A program made the position numbers and the translations under genes. From the NCBI GenBank assembly GCA_036867785.1, contig CP145414.1, positions 248,001-312,000 of the forward strand: 64,000 nucleotides of DNA, given 5' to 3'. Of the stretch, positions 1-11,159 are shown one piece after another. Source of the DNA: Plasmodiophora brassicae. Lineage: Eukaryota > Endomyxa: Phytomyxea > Phytomyxea > Plasmodiophorida. Position 1 is the first letter of the stretch. Every line of letters starts with the position of its first letter. The notes beneath the pieces were generated by a model. It made no database searches, was not told the origin of the DNA, and worked only from the letters and a program-made list of their open reading frames with translations.

Positions 1-1
1 C

Positions 2-1395
<1,394 letters not shown>

Positions 1396-1484
1396 GACAG
1401 CCATTTGCCGCCGTCCATCCCCCGCTGCCGCCTACCAGATTGTATCCATCATAAATAAGTTGTTGCAGGCCGACGCCCTCTCGA

Positions 1485-2847
1485 TCATAGTTCAGGACGG
1501 TCGGTACTCCCTGCGTACTGGGAAATTCGTTGACGAAGCAGGCTGCCCAGGACGTCCTTCGCGTAGTACTGAACGACATCGAGGCGCGCTTGCCGGCCTT
1601 TCGCCTTCCGACCATGGACGTCATCGTGCACGAGTCGCATGAGCGTTCGCAAATGGTGGACGCTCGGGCGTGCCCAGCGATGCCCTTGAAACGCGCCGCC
1701 GTCGATGGTATCCATGCCGTCGTAACGCAGTGGGTACCCGTTCGCTTCCGTCATGAACGCGGTCGGTCCCGACCCTTTTGCAGACGCTTGTCAATGGCGT
1801 CCATCTGTAACCATACCCACGTACAGTTGGTTGCAATGATGGGAATACCGCAGGCCATGGCTTCGACGTGCGGGCGACCCCATCCCTCGCCTCGGCTTGG
1901 CAGGACGAACACATCAGCGGCACGATACAGCGATGGCATCTGCTCATCCGGTAGCCCTTCAGGCAGAACGACCAGCGTTTCGGGCGGCGACAGTCCATGT
2001 TTCTCTCGAAGAACGCGGCCAATCTCTCCAGCATAGTCGTTCGTTGTCGAATGGTACCCGTGCGTCAGAATCATTAGACAGACGGAATCACCATCGCCAG
2101 CGAATTCCTTCGCGAACGCCTCCACTGCAATGTAGGTATTAGAGCAGCAGACGTGAGATAGCGACTAAACGCTCTGACCGTACCGAGAATGTCCCACGCT
2201 TTCCGAGGTTCCCATTTGAAGATGGACAGGAAGACGGAAGATGCCGAGGCACATGGGCCAGGTCGTGTCATTCGCGGGCCGTCCGGTCGGAACCAATCAG
2301 TGTCGACAGGTTCGGGCACGACCTCGACAATGGTCTTGCTAACGAGGGGCGCCATGATGCCCTTCATATGGTCGGTTGGCACCCAAATGCGATCCATGCG
2401 GTCGAGGCGTGGCGGCCACCCATCCGGCAGGCGATCCGTCTCAAACATGGTTCGGCCGATGGTGACGGCTGCCCCTGATCGTGGCGGGCACTCCGATGTG
2501 TGATATAAAGCCGGAGCCCAGGCGCCGGGCTCGCTGTGGCAGACGACGATCGCCGACGACGTCGACGTCAGAGAATAGAAACGATTCTCCATGGCCTTCA
2601 GCCTGGATCGCGTCGATGCATCGAGGCCGGCCACGAAACCCCGATCGACGCTGTCGCCATGATGCCGGATCGCGACGTCCAGCCCGGCGTCCTGCATGGC
2701 CAGCACGAAGTCAATCGCCTCGCTGCAGTACCCCCCGCCGCTCCAGAACGGCGCCATCCAGATGACCGTCGGCGGCGCCGCCGCACCGACCGCCCACGCC
2801 GCCAGCAGCACCACCGCGACGACGACCCGCACCCGCACGGGCATCAT
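1485..2847 (-). CDS. GT4-type glycosyltransferase with signal peptide
   Basis: This looks like a retaining glycosyltransferase of the GT-B fold entering the secretory pathway. Exons are 2847-2184, 2124-1825 and 1774-1485, giving 417 residues. The first 25 residues are a hydrophobic signal peptide or anchor. The C-terminal half has the family pattern: KWEPRKAWDIL, then LPEGLPDEQMPSLYRAADVFVLPSRGEGWGRP (the donor-site acidic EGWG region), EAMACGIPIIATNWSGPTAF, and a terminal helix ending in VVQYYAKDVL. Both splice joints restore strongly conserved strings (ATNW|SGPTAF). Donor sugar and acceptor cannot be read from sequence. The neighbours (SRP54, a RING ligase) give no pathway clue. The TATA-like stretch near 2968-2985 lies upstream on this strand. 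Confidence 0.85.
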
Positions 2848-2967
2848 CCCCCGGCCCCCATCAATTGCAAAATGACGCCGGGCGCTGCATCGTCGACGGG
2901 GTCGGCATGCAGCGAGGCACAGTGTGGCACGCGGGGGGCGTTACATCCGACGTCGGGCGGCAACGTC

Positions 2968-2985
2968 GACATTATATTCTTTTAT
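2968..2985 (-). promoter_or_regulatory. possible TATA-type promoter of the glycosyltransferase
   Basis: On the minus strand an AT-rich run reads GCATAAAAGAATATAAT inside otherwise GC-rich DNA, about 120 bp upstream of the glycosyltransferase start. Position and composition are the only support. It could equally be chance in an intergenic gap. Confidence 0.25.
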
Positions 2986-3080
2986 GCTCCGATGTGTAAC
3001 GCCGATCCGACCCACCCACTGTCCCCACCTGTCCCTGTCTCTGCAGTTGTTGCGTAGACGACACGCAGTGCAGGCCACAC

Positions 3081-3785
3081 TCACTGGCTGGAGACGTGGA
3101 CAGCGCGCGTGCTGCCGGCACAGGCGGCGCATCCGAGCAGGTATTCGTCCTTGCCGTTCCTGGCGCGGGACGGGTGCTTCCCGTAGAAGACGCACGTGCT
3201 GTCCTCGGGGCACGGTTGCGCTCGGGCGTTGAACCCGAACGTGTGGCAACGGGTGCAGAAGTGGGTGGTGCCGCCGCAGAAGTACGCCGCAATGCCCGTG
3301 CAGCAGTACCGGCACTTGTACTCGAGGTAGTCCAGGCCGTGTTGCTTGCACTTCACGCGGCCTGAACCGGCACACGACGAACACACGACATCAGCGGCGT
3401 TGACCTGCACTTGTGCATCGGCCGGTTCACAGTCGATGATCCCGCCGAAAAAGGCCTTGCGACAACGATGGCACCGGTAGAACGCCAGCTTGTCGGGTGT
3501 CGCATCAATGTCGATAGCCTTCTTTAGACGGTTCACCTGCTCCTGCAACTCCAGGGCCACGTTAACGCGCGTCGAAGGCGAATCTGACCGCCCGATCGCC
3601 ATGCGGCATGTCGGACAGGTCAGGAATGCAAACGTCATCCGGGATCCACTGTCCAGATGTTGTAGACCGGTCTCAAACTGCGCGTCCAGGCATTCGCGAT
3701 GGAAGCGGTGCCCGCATTTCAGCGCAGAGCCGCCTCGTTTCCGGACGCCGTCCAGGCAAATTGCACACGTCTCAGACGTCTTCAT
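3081..3785 (-). CDS. Stand-alone RING-Cys-relay (RCR) E3 ubiquitin ligase, MYCBP2 C-terminal type
   Basis: The 234-residue protein matches the extreme C-terminus of MYCBP2/PHR1/Highwire almost end to end. An N-terminal RING (C7-x2-C10 ... C57-x2-C60, with CGHRFH) is followed by a helical linker and the tandem-cysteine (TC) domain (KAFFGG, LDYLEYKCRYCC, YFCGGTTHFCTRCH). In MYCBP2, ubiquitin is relayed from Cys4520 to Cys4572 and then to a Thr, with His4583 assisting. The aligned residues here are Cys119, Cys170 and His181, and spacing is conserved to within one residue. The start is supported by an in-frame TGA directly before the ATG. The 4,000-plus-residue N-terminal portion of animal MYCBP2 is absent locally. 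An unseen upstream exon cannot be fully excluded. Family assignment is strong; retained chemistry is inference. Confidence 0.9.
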   Translation of the reverse strand: MKTSETCAICLDGVRKRGGSALKCGHRFHRECLDAQFETGLQHLDSGSRMTFAFLTCPTCRMAIGRSDSPSTRVNVALELQEQVNRLKKAIDIDATPDKLAFYRCHRCRKAFFGGIIDCEPADAQVQVNAADVVCSSCAGSGRVKCKQHGLDYLEYKCRYCCTGIAAYFCGGTTHFCTRCHTFGFNARAQPCPEDSTCVFYGKHPSRARNGKDEYLLGCAACAGSTRAVHVSSQ

Positions 3786-5147
3786 TCAACACCGGTCGGC
3801 GGTACGGTCGGACCGGACATGGACCGTGGTACGTGACAGAAAAGGGCCGGAACGCCGAACGCCCGGTGCGCCGGCGCCCGCTTTAACAGGGGCGCTATTT
3901 GTGGACCCTCGTCCGTCGTCAATGCCGTCAACATGACAACATCCAGCGTCCTCGGTGCCCTGTCAAGGGGTCATGGCACCTCATGAAGTACGTCGCTGTA
4001 GAACAAAACCTAAAGGAGGTATGCTCCAGACAAAAACGCAGACCTTCCGGTTTTGCTGTGAGTGCGAGGTTCGCATCAGTAGTGCACAAAAGCAACCCTC
4101 GTGACACCTGCATCACGTCGCGCATTTCCCAACGTCAGACGAGGAGGCCGTGATGGATGACAACTGGAGAGACGCAATTGAGGCGGATCAGCAGAAGGCG
4201 ATGAGAGAGCGCGACGTGTTCCCGCAAACTCCGAGGGATCTCTAGGACATCGATTTGGACACCTTCGCACCCGTGGCAAAGCTGGCGACTCTGCGTCTGC
4301 TGATCGCGCTGTCTTGATGTCCCTCTGCCACGCAGTTCTTAGGAGACGGACCGACGCGGTCGTAAGAGCAGTACGTATACTATCGTCCCATCATTTTCAG
4401 CGGGATCAGCAGAGGCAGGGTCGCCAGCTTCGATTCGCCACGGGTGCGCTGCTTCCGGTTCAATGATCACCAGCAAACGTTCTTCTTCTGTGCGGTACTG
4501 GCACGAAACGGCCGGAGGCAAACGTCATGCTGGCGAAACAATTGCAGACAGTACGCGAAGCGCCTGGAAGGGGAAGGCCCCCGAAACACGAAGCACACCG
4601 GAGCAACGCCGTACGGCAGGCGGGCGGACCGCGTACGGCGTCCTGGAAGTTTCCTGCGAGTCGAATGCCGTACGGCATCCGTGCGGAGTGGTTCGTGCGG
4701 CGTTCAGTCTGGCTATTGTCCTGCCATGTCCAAGAAGGGCGTCGCAGGGCGTTGATCTTGGAGATGGGTGAACGTGAGGCAGAGGTCCCTGTGAGGGTCA
4801 AATTCTGTTTTAATGAGTCGTAGCACGCTGCTGGGATCGACATCTGTCTGTCTCGAGGGGTCTGCATCACGGTCCCCATCTCCAACGACAAGCCGGGATT
4901 GTCCGATGATGCAAGTCTGGATTCTCTAGTGCTTTGGACCCACACAGATTTATCCGGCCCTCTGCGGCTGGTGCGAACCCAATCTGTGCCATCACGATGT
5001 GAGACACCGCGCGCTCGTCGCTGTCTGAGGACATCCGCCTTGTTGCCCATTCGCACGTAGGGCCGCCATATCTAATACACATGCGCCTGTCTGCGTTCTG
5101 CCTGCTGGCTCTGTGACCGTGTGGGTTCGTGACTGCCACTGCCACGA
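3786..5147. other. Intergenic region, no intact gene seen
   Basis: No open frame here resembles a known family apart from the copia-type scrap near 4153. A cluster of GTACGGC-centred short palindromes lies at about 4607-4680 (for example GCCGTACGGC). The region could hold the ARL13B promoter on the plus strand and the RCR ligase promoter on the minus strand. Confidence 0.5.
4153..4317 (+). mobile_element. Ty1/copia-type reverse transcriptase remnant (fossil)
   Basis: A short stretch reads with the conserved copia reverse-transcriptase entry motif TFAPVAKLATLRLLIAL, preceded by an alpha-helical segment like the linker before that domain. No LTRs, integrase or RNase H are recognisable around it, so it is a small broken fragment of a once larger element. 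Age cannot be judged beyond saying that the motif is still recognisable by eye. Confidence 0.5.
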
Positions 5148-6218
5148 ATGGGGTGTTCAGCATCACGCCATGATGTTGTCGATCGGCGCACGTTCTGCAT
5201 CGCGGTCGTTGGCCTGGATAACGCCGGCAAGAGCACCGTCGTCAACAACATCACCGGCAATTACCAGGGCCTGATCACGCCCACCATCGGGTTCGCTAGC
5301 TTCAAGGCGGACACGCCCGACGCCGAACTAACGCTGTACGATCTCGGGGGCGGCTCCAACATTCGGCAGTACTGGAGCAAGTACTACCACGAGGTCCGCC
5401 CATTGCCACGAGCGGGCATCGAATCCCGCACTGACCGCCTCGAGACTAGCTTCATGGCCTGATCTTCGTCGTCGACTCATCCACGATCGCCGCGCGCTCT
5501 GCCGACGTCGAAGCGGCACTGACGTCGACAGCGAATGACAAGATGGTGGCCGGCAAGCCCATTCTAGTGTAACGGAGGAGGGCGTCCTATGACAGAACTG
5601 ACCCCGCCGTGGCTCATCGTGCGTGCTTCGGTACAACAGGTTAGCCAATAAGCAGGACCTACCGGACGCCTGGAGCCCGGGCGAGATCGTCAAGGCGATC
5701 GGCCTCGATAGACTGCAGAACATAACCTATCACGTCGAGCAGTGCATGTGTGCACGCCGCCGGCCTGTGCATCATGGTCGACCTGCTGACCGATGGATCG
5801 CACAGCGCCTATGTGAAGCCGAACCCGGACGACACCAGCGGCCCGGGTGTGCCTGTGCCCGACGCCAGCATCCCGCGAGGCGTCCAGTGGCTAATCGGCG
5901 CCATTCAGAAAGACCTGGACGCCCTGGAACGAAGAACGCAGGCGGACACGGCCGCCTGGAGAGAGCAGGAAGCGCAGCGCAAGGTCGCGTGGACGGGATT
6001 CGGACGTCGTCTGCTGCCAGTCTGACAGAACCGCAGGAAGAACAAAGGCGGCGCGTGTCGCAGATTCGGGCAGCGAGAGAAGCATCGGAGAAGGCGGCGG
6101 CGGCATCTGAAACCCTGTCCCCGGGCGACAAGGTTCGTGGATCGATGCGTGTACCGACCTGTTGATTCACCACCCAACGCTCCTCCGATCGCAGGCTACT
6201 GTCGCACCTCAAACCTAA
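5148..6218 (+). CDS. ARL13B: ARL13B-type ciliary small GTPase
   Basis: ARL13B is the ciliary-membrane ARF-like GTPase that acts as GEF for ARL3. Exons are 5148-5393, 5450-5568, 5640-5747, 5806-5983, 6037-6132 and 6195-6218, giving 256 residues. MGC at the start suggests myristoylation and palmitoylation. The P-loop is GLDNAGKS (22-29) and the guanine motif is NKQD. The catalytic Gln of the ARF switch II is replaced by Gly (DLGGG, Gly69), as in ARL13B (DLGGG), not ARL8 or ARF. After the G domain comes WLIGAIQKDLDALERR and a charged helical tail, the ARL13B coiled coil. With the last small exon, the C-terminus ends in TVAPQT, a VxPx-like ciliary targeting motif. If that intron is not spliced, the protein ends MRVPTC. 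The tail is shorter than in animals. Confidence 0.88.
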
Positions 6219-6334
6219 CCGATTTTACATACAACAGCAATGGGTAGTCAGTCTCTGGCACATCACGATACCGGTCGCGGCCGCCTGGTGACGACACCTT
6301 ACCGCGAGGCTCTTGTTGCTCAGGACCCCGCTAC

Positions 6335-7035
6335 CTAGGCGATCCAGTTGGGGCCATTCTCGCCCAGCTTGTCCGCGACGTTCACGATCTGAACGTCATA
6401 TCCGATCGACAGCAGCAGCGCTCGTATGACGTGGACGTCCGGGTCGTCGTCGGGCAGGACGACCCTGGGCGTGCGGTCCTCTTCGCAGAGGAAACCGGGC
6501 AGGCCGCGAAGGTCCCACGGGTCGCGCTTGTGCAGCCGACAGATCTCCGACGGGATGTGCCGCTCCTCGACGCCCGCCTCCACCATCAGCTCCACGAACC
6601 GGTTGATATTCTGGTCGCTGTGGCGTTTGGCGACGATGGCCTTGAACTTGTCCTGTCGGGTTGGCCGCCCGACGTGTCCCGTCTTCGGATGGTACGTGCT
6701 CATCTCGTCAATTTCCTCTGCAGCACGCTCTGAGATACGTACAACCGGGGCCAGCGCGTCTGGCCCAGCACATCGAGTACCTGACGTAAGGAAGATCTTC
6801 TCCATGTCCTCTACGATCATGTGTCATCGGCACGACGTATGCCGGGGCGCACGCAGCGACAATCGACGTTACCGATGTATCGGGCGGCGCTCAGCACCTC
6901 GGCGCGCTTGGCGAGCACAACCAGCAGCGTATCGCCGCGCTTCGCCTCATGGAGTGGACGGCTGGGATTCTGCTTCCTGATCTTCTCGAGGTCGTCGAAC
7001 CTGTTGTCCCACCGCTCGACCGCATCCCGCTTCAT
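6335..7035 (-). CDS. Conserved-looking hypothetical protein
   Basis: Two exons (7035-6873 and 6810-6335) joined by a 62-bp GT-AG intron encode 212 residues. The protein is mixed helical and charged: an N-terminal basic helix (KIRKQNPSRPLHEAKRG), a central segment rich in polar residues (HPKTGHVGRPTRQDKFKAIV), and a proline/aspartate stretch (VVLPDDDPDVHVIRALL) near the end. No signal peptide, membrane span or zinc motif is visible. I do not recognise the family. The clean splice joint and open frame on this strand support a real gene; function is unknown. Confidence 0.6.
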
Positions 7036-7475
7036 GCGATACGCTGTGCGCTTCAGGTCCCTCGCCGTCTATACGGGACACACACACACACAGACGCGGC
7101 ACGCGAATCAGCAGCAGGAAGGTGCGGCCACGACACCCCGCCCCACCGGCGCTTTCGTACTTTGCCATCGCGGCCCCGCGCCTGCGTTCCACAGGCGGCG
7201 GCGCACCCGGATCATGCCACGCTCCGACTGAGCAGGACACGCGGCGCGCGCGGATCTCCGCTGGCAGGTGGGCGGACGACAGAGGAGTGAGGCCACGACT
7301 GGACAGCAGGGGACAACGGAAGGAGATCGCACCTGGCAGCAGTGGAAGGCGCGGTTGTCGTCTGCCCGGTCTATTTTATAGCATGGAATATATACCGCTA
7401 CTATCGAATGTAGACGTGCAGGTTGCACTCGAGATGGTATAGGCTGGGGGCGTCGTCGGCGATGTCGCGCAGGGG
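7036..7475. other. Intergenic gap with CA repeat and AT-rich patch
   Basis: A (CA)n tract lies at about 7078-7091 and an AT-rich patch (TATTTTATAGCATGGAATATATA) near 7373-7395. The gap is upstream of the minus-strand unknown gene and downstream of the pseudokinase-HECT gene. No coding sequence is recognised. Confidence 0.4.
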
Positions 7476-9638
7476 TCATGCGTACCCGAACCCGACGTGG
7501 TCGATATGGGACAGGACGATCTGCATCTTGTTGCGAACCAGGTCGGCGTCGGCGTAGTCGGGCATGTCGAGCGTGTGGAAACACGTGTGCCCGACCGGGA
7601 GCCGATCGCCGCCGCTCATCTTGCGGATCGTGATCTTCCTTTGTAGGCCGCCCATCGGCAGGCACGACAACGACGTGCACAGGCGGAGGAACCGCCGAAG
7701 GTCTTCCTCGCTGCACGTGTTCAGGAACGCCACCAACATGTCCGGCGTCGGGCTGTCTTGCCAGGCGTCCTCGAAGACGACCTCCCGAAGGACCATGGCG
7801 CTATCGATGCTGGGGACCCCGCATATGAGTATTCGCAGGTCGGCGGGGGCCAGCCGGGCGCACTGGTCCCGAAGCCCTTGCAGCGTGAAGAAACCGGTTC
7901 GCAGCGCCTCCAGCTGCGGTCGTCGCCGCTCGATCAGGAACTGCCTGATCTTGTCGCGGACGTACGCGCGACGATTGCAGGGCAGCGGCATGTCCGTCTG
8001 CACGTCCATCGATGTCACCGACGACGACATGGACGCCGTCATCATGTTCCGGAACGAGTTTGCCATCGTCCGGTCGTAGTCGTACAGGTCGGACAGGTCC
8101 GGGTCGATGTCGAGGAAGAACTTGATCATGGCCGACGAGAACTGTAACGGGACAACGCGGCCGTCGATCAGCGTCTTGCACATGGCCTTGCCGATGGCGG
8201 CGTAGAACGACAGGCTAAAGTTCTGCGGGTTCGGCAGGTACGACGGCCCGGACGTTGGGCAGTCCTCCTCCGGGGCGCACTCGAACAGGTTCTCCCCGGG
8301 CGCGACAATCTTCAGGAAGAACTCTGTGAACAGGTCCGCCGTCAACCCGCCTGGAGACACAGCGCCCATCAGCACAGCGTTGGCACAGTGGAGCCGCTCG
8401 CGTGCGTGACCTTGATCAATGCCCTGCGAGGACTGCTGGCTGTACTTTGTGCGGAAGTTCATCAGCAGGTCGGCGCTGACGGCCGTCTCCAGCGACGTGA
8501 TCACGCCGTACAGGATGCTGTCGCGCTCGACGTGAATGAGGAAATCCTGTGACCGCCGTGGCTGGGAGGCCAGGAACGCCTGCAGCTGATGCACCCTCCC
8601 GTCGCTTGTCAGGCGGACCAGCTGCCGCCAGGCGATCATCTCCTTGACAATGTCGCCGGAGCAGAACGGGAGGTCCAGCGATTCGCTGGCGGAGCACTGC
8701 CCGGATACCAGGGCGCCCAGCAGCTCCCTGACGGTTTCGGGCGTGTCGACCGGCAACGGGGGCACCACTTTCGTGCCGACAATCAAGTCGTCGCCGGTGA
8801 CCCATTTGTAGAGCAGCTGAGCAACCGCGATCGTGTCCGATGTGCACCCGTCGGCGTCGACGCTCATTTGCAGAGACGAGTACAGGCGCGCGCGCGAGAA
8901 ATCGATCAGCACCGGCGAGAAGTCGAACGACACGAGAAGGATGTTTCGCGGGTGCAGGTTCCCGTGGCACATGCCCCGGGCGTGCAACGCCGACAGCGCT
9001 CGTAGGATGAGTATGACCAGGTGGCGAACCTAACGAGGCCGGACAATAGTCAGGAATCGCATGTCGAGGCGTGCGCCAGCGCGCCTCTGGTGTCCCGGGC
9101 GTACCTCGTGCCCTTCTGGGCGACTGGCCAGCCAGTCCTCGGCGTTGCCTTTCTCGTAGATCGGCGACTCGATGTACGCGAACCCCGTGCCCGGGTCGAG
9201 GAAGACGGTGCTGACAGGTGCGACAAAGATACAGGTCTCCTGCAGGGCGCCGCGAACGGCGACGTCTGCCGACAGCGCCTGGAACTGGGCCGCATCGCTC
9301 AGGTCGAACTGCTTCAGGACGCATGGCTCATGCCCATGCAGAAGGCAGCGTGTCACCCGCGGCGACAGCGGGCTCGTCTCCAGCGTGTACTCCTCCAGGG
9401 AGCACAACGAGACCAGCCCGGTGCGCCGAACCGGGTCCGGGAGCGCCGCCCACGGATCGACGACCTCGGCCGAATCCGCCATCGCCGCCGCCGCCATGCT
9501 CTCCACGCTGGCCGCCTCCTGCCGCGCCTTGTCCAACCGGGCGGTCGCCTCCGCCTGCGCGACGGGCGCCACGCCATGCACCCGCATCAGCTCCAGCTCG
9601 CACGACATCCGCGCCAGCTGCGCCCGCAGGTCCACCAT
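7476..9638 (-). CDS. Pseudokinase-HECT fusion E3 ubiquitin ligase
   Basis: Exons 9638-9105 and 9029-7476 give 695 residues. After a coiled-coil-like N-terminus, residues ~80-260 form a protein-kinase fold. It has an N-lobe Lys109 (CVLKQF) and hinge-like IYEKGNAEDWL. The catalytic loop is HGNLHPRN (200-207), where HRD's Asp is Asn202, and DFG is DFS (221-223). Loss of the catalytic Asp implies a pseudokinase. Residues ~341-695 are a full-length HECT domain, beginning FLIHVERDSIL and ending with LPVGHTCFHTLDMP, whose Cys661 is the expected ubiquitin thioester site, and a terminal GFGYA. The intron joint reads through HE|VRHLVILILRAL. The start is the only ATG before the coiled coil. HECT assignment is firm and the kinase fold good; a regulatory role for the pseudokinase is inference. 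Confidence 0.87.
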
Positions 9639-9758
9639 CCGGCCCGACAGCGACGCGCGCTGCACCGCCTTGGCCTGACACCCAGACAACCCGTCATTCT
9701 CTGGATCCGAGTCAAGGGTCAACAAAAATAAAAATAAAGTCACGCGGTGCGCGGCGCG

Positions 9759-10940
9759 TTACGTCGCGCAAAACACAAATAGACCGCCGGGGCACTGCGG
9801 CAGTGGCGCATCCACGGGGAAATGATGCGCCCGTCGGCGTGCGTTTACCTCGGCGAGCGTGAACGACGGCCGCGGCCGCGTCGTCACCGCCACGCAGTAG
9901 TCGTACAGCGCCATGCAGTCGGCGTGCAGGCGCTCGGCGACGTCCCCGGCCATGTGCGTCAGCTCGGCGGCCAGCTGGGCGGCCGCCCCCGCAAGGGTCG
10001 CGCGCGCCTCCCGCTCGGCCAGCGTCGACGCCGACACGCGGTCGGCGACGGCGCGCGCGTCATCGATTCTGGGCGTGATCGCCATGTCCGTATCGTCGGG
10101 CGTCGTCGTGTCCGACTCGTTCTGCGCTTTGTGCTCCGTGGCCATGCCGTCGTCGTCCGCCTTGTCGTCATCAGGGACGGCGGCGAGCTCCTGCATGACC
10201 GCCTCGCACTGGTCGCGACGCTTGCTGCACCCGTCGAGCCACGTCCTGGCCAGGTCGACGCACTCGCTGACACTCTTGTCGACCCTCGCCGCCGGCGACG
10301 CGTCGTCGTCGCCAATCGAGGTCGACCTCGACAGCAGCATCGAGGCCGCCGCCTGCGACGACGCCTGCAGTGCGTTCTTATCGGCGATGGTTCGCGATGC
10401 CAGATCAATGGCAGGCGAGGCCAGCGCCATCGCGCGCGTCGCCGTCGCCGCGTACCGCTCGGCGGCGACCGCCAGCTGGGCGGACGTCAATCGGTCGCAC
10501 AGGCGATGGATCTGCAGGATCATGCTGCGCTGGTGGAGCAGGACGGCGTACCGGGCCTCCCTGACAAGGACGACCTGGCTGTCCAGCTGCTTCTTCATCG
10601 ACGTGATCGCCTGCGACGCCTGCAGGATGGGCGGGACGACGTCGACGATCGCCTGCGCCAGGGCCTGCGACCCGGTCCAGAACGACATCTCCCGGCGCAG
10701 GTCAGCCATCAGGCGCTGCCTGTCGATCGGGGGCGGCGGAGGTTCGGGTCGGGGCCCGTCGCACGCCTCGCATTTGTCGGGGCCGGTGACGTTCAGGAAC
10801 GTGCACTGGGCGCATTCCCACGGTTCCGGCGGTCGCGTGGCCTGGGCCGCCCCTCGTGGCGTCGCCGGGTTATTGCAGACCGGGCAGACCGTCGTGCTGT
10901 CGTCCGGGAAGATGAACGTGCACCGCGAGCAGGCGACCAT
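9759..10940 (-). CDS. Protein with two RanBP2-type zinc fingers and a helical body
   Basis: This single-exon protein of 393 residues starts at the first ATG before the zinc fingers. Two RanBP2/NZF-type fingers lie at the N-terminus: CSRCTFIFPDDSTTVCPVC and, after a proline linker, CAQCTFLNVTGPDKCEAC. Such fingers bind ubiquitin or single-stranded RNA. The rest is Ala-rich, probably coiled-coil or helical, with an acidic disordered patch (DDDKADDD) and a Pro/Arg tail. The gene lies on the same strand as the pseudokinase-HECT gene, 120 bp upstream of its start. An unrecognised splice joining the two is possible but not needed, since each has a good start and stop. Cellular role is unknown. Confidence 0.75.
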   Translation of the reverse strand: MVACSRCTFIFPDDSTTVCPVCNNPATPRGAAQATRPPEPWECAQCTFLNVTGPDKCEACDGPRPEPPPPPIDRQRLMADLRREMSFWTGSQALAQAIVDVVPPILQASQAITSMKKQLDSQVVLVREARYAVLLHQRSMILQIHRLCDRLTSAQLAVAAERYAATATRAMALASPAIDLASRTIADKNALQASSQAAASMLLSRSTSIGDDDASPAARVDKSVSECVDLARTWLDGCSKRRDQCEAVMQELAAVPDDDKADDDGMATEHKAQNESDTTTPDDTDMAITPRIDDARAVADRVSASTLAEREARATLAGAAAQLAAELTHMAGDVAERLHADCMALYDYCVAVTTRPRPSFTLAEVNARRRAHHFPVDAPLPQCPGGLFVFCAT

Positions 10941-11159
10941 GACGGCCGGGGGCGATCCCGCCGTCGCGCCCAATCGGCCTCGGTCCCAGTGTGTGTGCGG
11001 CCTGATAGCAAGTCACCCCTGTGACGGATGGGCAACCCTGTCTGTGTGTGCCCCCGCCCTGCCACCACCACCACCACCGCCCACGATCGCTCCAGCACGT
11101 TCTCGAACACGGCGGCGCCTGCGCGTCTGCGCCTGTCGACGATCTATCGCGTCGTGCGG

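Noticed and set aside
4460-5056. Minus-strand open frame of about 200 codons
   Set aside because: No recognisable family, overlaps a plus-strand frame of equal quality and short palindromes; taken as chance.
5410-5440. tRNA-like GGCATCGAATCCCGC
   Set aside because: It lies inside the first ARL13B intron and cannot be folded into a full cloverleaf by eye.
5148-6218. ARL8 or generic ARF identity for the small GTPase
   Set aside because: The DLGGG switch II and the WLIGAIQKDLDALERR plus charged helical tail fit ARL13B, and ARL8 keeps the catalytic Gln.
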